Below, piece by piece: positions 16,719-19,472 of a stretch of DNA of 19,472 nt. The DNA is taken from assembly GCA_964427955.1 (NCBI GenBank), contig CAYRWY010000053.1, positions 1-19,472 on the forward strand, given 5' to 3'. The notes beneath the pieces are model-generated. The model was not told where the DNA came from. It ran no database searches and saw nothing but the letters and a program-made list of their open reading frames with translations. The translations under genes and the position numbers were made by a program. This stretch comes from JACRBK01 sp964427955 (GTDB lineage Bacteria > Chloroflexota > Anaerolineae > Aggregatilineales > Aggregatilineaceae). Position 1 is the first letter of the stretch. Each line of letters starts with the position of its first letter.

Positions 16719-16752
16719 AAAATGCCCACCAATCTGTCGGTGGGCATTTTTT
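16719..16752. terminator. Two-way terminator between the SARP gene and tRNA-Arg
   Basis: AAAATGCCCACC (16719-16730) pairs with GGTGGGCATTTT (16739-16750), with an 8-base loop. In the plus direction it ends in a run of six T (16747-16752), 25 bases past the regulator stop. In the minus direction the stem is followed by TTTTCTTTC, about 8 bases past the tRNA, so it probably ends both transcripts. Confidence 0.88.
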
Positions 16753-16760
16753 GTGTGCTG

Positions 16761-16833
16761 CGCCCTTGGAGGGATTCGAACCCCCGGCCAACTGCTTAGA
16801 AGGCAGCTGCTCTGTCCCCTGAGCTACAAGGGC
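16761..16833 (-). tRNA. tRNA-Arg (anticodon UCU)
   Basis: A 73-base tRNA folds in full. The 7-bp acceptor stem GCCCTTG/CAAGGGC has discriminator G. The D arm is GCTC/GAGC with loop AGGGGACA. The anticodon arm has loop CTTCTAA (anticodon TCT, complement of 16798-16800). The 5-base variable loop is followed by a T arm with TTCGAAT. The anticodon reads AGA and probably AGG codons. The 3' CCA is not encoded (CAG follows), so the CCA-adding enzyme must supply it. Confidence 0.95.
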
Positions 16834-16845
16834 TTACACGATCAC

Positions 16846-16874
16846 ATTGTAAGAAGGGTCCCGGATCGTGTCAA
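16846..16874 (-). promoter_or_regulatory. Promoter of tRNA-Arg
   Basis: On the minus strand TTGACA (16869-16874) is a perfect -35, followed by a 17-base spacer and TACAAT (16846-16851). Transcription would start about 6 bases before the mature 5' end. The -35 overlaps the stop codon of the upstream protein gene. Confidence 0.87.
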
Positions 16875-17323
16875 CCCTTCTTGAAGACCACCGGGCGCAG
16901 TCCCTTGTAGACGGTGGGGCCGGTCAGGGTCCGCATGATCGTCATGGGCGGGCGTCCGATGCGCTCGCTGAGTTCGATGAAGTTCAGCGGCGTGTTGTTG
17001 TTCGCCAGAAAGACGCGAAACACGGCATCCACCAGCGAGGTGTGCGGCGTGACGTAATCGTCTTTGGTAGAGGCCTCGTGCAAAGCGCGCTGTAGCGCAT
17101 CCACTTTGCGGACTTCCGCGGTGACCGGATCGATCCAATCCACTTCTTCAGTATCGCGATGCTCGGCGAAGAAGGCCCGCTGTTCCGGGGTCAGGTGGCT
17201 GAGCAGATAAACACGCAGCTCTTCCCCTTCGCGCTCCCACCATTCGTAGTCGATGTGCATCTTGGTGTCGAGCGTGGGTTTGATGCGCTGGCTGGCAGCA
17301 CTGGCTGGATTAGTCACGGGCAT
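16871..17323 (-). CDS. Hypothetical protein with a C-terminal winged-helix-like region
   Basis: A 150-residue protein without a recognised family. Residues about 23-60 are acidic and aromatic (HIDYEWWEREGEELRVYLL), and VDWIDPVTAEVRKVDALQRAL is a possible helical bridge. The C-terminal 55 residues (about 96-150) look like a winged helix: SLVDAVFRVFLANNNTPLNF, IELSERIGRPPMTIMRTL and VYKGLRPVVFKK read as helix, recognition helix and wing. A DNA- or RNA-binding role is possible. The start is uncertain: GAGGA sits directly against ATG 17323 but 6 bases before GTG at 17317, which would give a 148-residue product. It lies 25 bases after the 527-residue gene and is probably co-transcribed with it. 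Its stop codon is part of the tRNA promoter. Confidence 0.7.
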   Translation of the reverse strand: MPVTNPASAASQRIKPTLDTKMHIDYEWWEREGEELRVYLLSHLTPEQRAFFAEHRDTEEVDWIDPVTAEVRKVDALQRALHEASTKDDYVTPHTSLVDAVFRVFLANNNTPLNFIELSERIGRPPMTIMRTLTGPTVYKGLRPVVFKKG

Positions 17324-17348
17324 TCCTCGAATGGATGCAAAAAGCGAG

Positions 17349-18932
17349 TTAAGTCGGTATCAAGCGCCAATAAGGGCCGCCTACGTGTTCGAACTCCGGT
17401 CGCGCGACCAGGGTTGCGAAGATCGGACCTGGTGGACACCGCCGGACGACGTTGACGGCGCTGTAGAGCGTCTTGGCGTGGACCGTGCGCTGCGGCGTGA
17501 GGCGGGCGAGTTCGCTCATCATGTCCCGCATCAGATCGCCCAGGCCGCGCGGCGACGTGTCGCCCGTGACCCACAGCTCATCGACGCCTTTCAAGTCGTC
17601 GGCGCCCAGGATCATCAGTTCGTCGTAATCGGCCCCGATGGACCGTTTGTGGTTTTCGAACAGCAGTTTGCGGTTCGGGCCAGGGACGACCAGCCGGATC
17701 CACTCGGTGTGCGGGCGATGGGCGGTGAAATCCACGACCAGCCGCGACGGATCATCGGTCCGCCGGACGACGATATACGCGCCCACCGGCAGCTTGTGGC
17801 GGCGGTAGAAGTCGGACAGACCGTACACGTAGCGGTGCTCGCGGACGACCCAACCCGGCATTTCTTCGCCCGTCTGCCCATCGACCAGCGTCATCAGGAT
17901 GCGCGGCGCTTCGTAGGCGGTGGGGAAGAGGTGGCGGAGCTGCGAGTTCAAGGGTAGGGTGCCGGTGCGGCGGTGCGGGAAGTTCAGGCAGAAGGTCACG
18001 GCATCGGCAGGACGGGCGGGCGAGCGCAAATTGGACTGCTCGTCGTCGATCTCCTGTTCGAGCGCCGACAGCTCGTCGGTGAGCAGCCGCCAATCGTAAT
18101 CGATGGTCTGGTATTTCAGCCGCTCCGGGGCCGACGTCACTTCCTCCGGCTCCACTTCGCGCAGGTACCACAGGACTTTGCCCGCCGACCCGACCTCGTC
18201 GAAGCGTGGATCGTGGAACAGGGCATAGTCCAGCGAGAACGCCTGGAGGTGCGAGTTGATCTCCTGGGGTAGGTCGATCTCTTTGAGGATCGTCTGCGTA
18301 TCCAGCGGACCCCCTTCGTGCACGACCAGCACGGCTTCGGTCAGGTGCAGGTGAGCGACCCCCACCGGGGCCAGCAGCGATTTCAGGAACCAGCGTCCCG
18401 CAAAGTAGACCACTTCGGGTTCCTGCCGCAAGCGTTCCTCGATCAGGTAGATGATGTCATCGCCGTAATCGCGAAACAGGGCGTCGAGGTCCACGTCGCC
18501 GGAACTCATCGCCTGCGCATCGACCGGAGTTTCGATGTTGAGGGCGTGCGCAGACTGAAGGTTGCTGGCGAATTCGCTGGCCCCTCCGTCCTCGAACGTG
18601 ACGCTGATAACGTTGAACGGGCCGTGTTCAGGATTGTTACCCGGGCGTTTGCCCACGATCTTGCCGACAGCGTAGTCCAGGGCCGGGAAAACCAGGCTTT
18701 GCCCAACTTCGTAGTCATCTTTGGGCTGGAAGATCAAGCCGCGCTCAATCTGGCGGCGGAGGGTTTGTGCTTCTTGCTCGACACGATGGTGAATGAGTCG
18801 TTGAGCGATTTCCTGGCTGGACTGAGGCGTTTCTTCTTCCAGGAACAGCGAGAAAATGTATTCGACATCTTCGTCGGTGATCTGGAACTTCTCGGTCCAA
18901 TATTGCTCGGTTTTGATCTGGAACTGCAACAA
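17349..18932 (-). CDS. Large hypothetical protein with winged-helix-like ends
   Basis: A 527-residue soluble protein whose function I do not recognise. The N-terminus (about 15-72) looks like a winged helix (SLFLEEETPQSSQEIAQRLI ... LRRQIERGLIFQ). It is followed by a compact beta-rich block (EVGQSLVFPALDYAVGKIVG ... VISVTFEDG). The middle (about 150-330) is acidic and helical. The next region (about 330-475) is beta-rich and includes PGWVVREHRYVYGLSDFYRR. The last 45 residues (TVHAKTLYSAVNVV ... FEHVGGPYWRL) resemble the HARE-HTH winged helix that accompanies DNA-processing proteins. This is a pattern impression, not a match. The start is TTG (18930-18932; a second TTG follows): no ATG lies near and a stop lies just upstream. 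AGG is about 7 bases before it. It is the first gene of a two-gene unit. Confidence 0.72.
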   Translation of the reverse strand: MLQFQIKTEQYWTEKFQITDEDVEYIFSLFLEEETPQSSQEIAQRLIHHRVEQEAQTLRRQIERGLIFQPKDDYEVGQSLVFPALDYAVGKIVGKRPGNNPEHGPFNVISVTFEDGGASEFASNLQSAHALNIETPVDAQAMSSGDVDLDALFRDYGDDIIYLIEERLRQEPEVVYFAGRWFLKSLLAPVGVAHLHLTEAVLVVHEGGPLDTQTILKEIDLPQEINSHLQAFSLDYALFHDPRFDEVGSAGKVLWYLREVEPEEVTSAPERLKYQTIDYDWRLLTDELSALEQEIDDEQSNLRSPARPADAVTFCLNFPHRRTGTLPLNSQLRHLFPTAYEAPRILMTLVDGQTGEEMPGWVVREHRYVYGLSDFYRRHKLPVGAYIVVRRTDDPSRLVVDFTAHRPHTEWIRLVVPGPNRKLLFENHKRSIGADYDELMILGADDLKGVDELWVTGDTSPRGLGDLMRDMMSELARLTPQRTVHAKTLYSAVNVVRRCPPGPIFATLVARPEFEHVGGPYWRLIPT

Positions 18933-19001
18933 TGTCTTACCTGTGTCAACCAGCTATATGGGCGAAACGATGGTGTGATGAGGGTAACTTTTCAGACTGC
19001 T

Positions 19002-19030
19002 ATTATAAGCAAAGACATTAAGGGTCGCAA
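19002..19030 (-). promoter_or_regulatory. Promoter of the two-gene hypothetical unit
   Basis: On the minus strand TTGCGA (19025-19030), a 17-base spacer and a perfect TATAAT (19002-19007). It is divergent from the aconitase promoter and leaves a leader of about 60 bases before the TTG start. Confidence 0.7.
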
Positions 19031-19099
19031 GGTAGAGAGTCCCGTTTTCGTTTGTTTATCGTTTTTGGGCGGGCCGGCTACACCAGTCGCGCGCCGCGT

Positions 19100-19116
19100 T
19101 GTTATAATTGTTAACA
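19100..19116 (+). promoter_or_regulatory. Extended -10 promoter of the aconitase gene, with adjoining palindrome
   Basis: TGTTATAAT (19100-19108) is a full extended -10. No good -35 lies upstream. The next bases form the 8-bp palindrome TGTTAACA (19109-19116), near the expected start site. Two AAGGA sites (19134-19138 and 19138-19142) precede the ATG; the nearer is 6 bases away. Confidence 0.62.
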
Positions 19117-19148
19117 TACCGCTCATCCCACGCAAGGAAGGAAACCTG

Positions 19149-19472
19149 ATGGCTATCAGACAACTGCGCGATTCGTTTGGGGCACGCTCCCGTCTGCAAA
19201 CGGGTCGCGGCGAGCTTTACTACTACCGTTTGGGGGCATTGGAAGAGCAGGGGATTGGCAAGATTTCGTCCCTGCCCTTTTCCATCCGGGTGCTGATCGA
19301 GTCGGCGCTGCGGACCAACAACGGTTTTGAAGTGACCGATGACGATGTGGTCAACCTGGCGCGCTGGTCACCCGCCCCGGCGAGTGGGCGTGAGATGCCC
19401 TTCAACCCGGCGCGCGTGATTTTGCAGGATTTCAGCGGGGTTCCCGCGCTGGTCGATCTGGCGGCGCTGCGT
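19149..19472 (+). CDS. acnA: Aconitate hydratase (AcnA/IRP type), N-terminal part
   Basis: The first 108 codons of a gene that continues past the window; the full protein should be around 900 residues. Aconitase converts citrate to isocitrate in the TCA cycle with a 4Fe-4S cluster. The visible N-terminus is characteristic: LPFSIRVLIESALR, then a tryptophan segment (NLARWSPAPAS), then PFNPARVILQDFSGVPALVDLAALR, the conserved block of AcnA/IRP1-type enzymes. The cluster cysteines and catalytic serine lie downstream, outside the window. The start has strong AAGGA sites and an extended -10 promoter. No partner is visible on this strand; the divergent neighbour is a hypothetical gene. The bases and frame are intact. 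Confidence 0.93.
   Translation, partial: MAIRQLRDSFGARSRLQTGRGELYYYRLGALEEQGIGKISSLPFSIRVLIESALRTNNGFEVTDDDVVNLARWSPAPASGREMPFNPARVILQDFSGVPALVDLAALR

Overview
The window looks like the chromosome of a Chloroflexota bacterium, probably an Anaerolineae-type lineage. The assignment is an inference. It rests on high GC, PknB-type Ser/Thr kinases (one fused to a STAND ATPase), a SARP/BTAD regulator with a STAND-like N-terminus, a membrane-anchored helix-hairpin-helix protein, a PTPS-related/GT-C membrane protein and a URO-D paralogue. No phage, insertion sequence, CRISPR array or origin was seen. The genes are densely packed and no stretch over 300 bases lacks a gene. The largest gaps (5651-5850, 15187-15422, 18933-19148) hold promoters.

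Layout. 1-911 (+): the 3' end of an acyl-AMP ligase gene and a HAD-IB phosphatase gene, closed by a strong intrinsic terminator. 1047-3647 (+): a Ser/Thr kinase-STAND-TPR fusion that seems to stop inside a TPR repeat. 3689-5650 (-): ftsH, convergent with it, its terminator touching the kinase stop codon. 5851-7107 (-): a second PknB-like kinase with a non-RD catalytic loop and one C-terminal membrane helix. 7205-9688 (+): a large GT-C-like membrane protein, divergent from that kinase. 9789-11738 (+): a likely operon of a TPR protein, a URO-D paralogue and the rRNA methyltransferase RsmD. Its terminator lies inside the end of the convergent cca gene.

15186-11742 (-): a likely long transcription unit of an HhH membrane protein, a DUF971 protein, an unrecognised helical protein, hypoxanthine phosphoribosyltransferase and a CCA-adding/poly(A) polymerase-family enzyme. 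It has a good promoter at 15227-15255. 15423-16694 (+): the STAND-like/SARP regulator, with a good promoter and a two-way terminator shared with the tRNA. 16761-16833 (-): tRNA-Arg(UCU) without an encoded CCA end. 18932-16871 (-): two hypothetical genes whose products appear to carry winged-helix segments. 19149-end (+): the start of an aconitase A gene.

How the genes fit together. Much of the window is housekeeping: translation and RNA maturation (rsmD, cca, tRNA-Arg), purine salvage (hpt), membrane proteolysis (ftsH) and the TCA cycle (acn). Signalling genes are interspersed (two kinases, one SARP). The tRNA lacks a genomic CCA tail, so it needs a CCA-adding activity, which the cca-family gene in this window could supply. 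The best candidates for undescribed biology are the regulator with a lost P-loop, the two-gene winged-helix unit and the HhH/DUF971/unknown cluster. No clear defence or mobile system was found.
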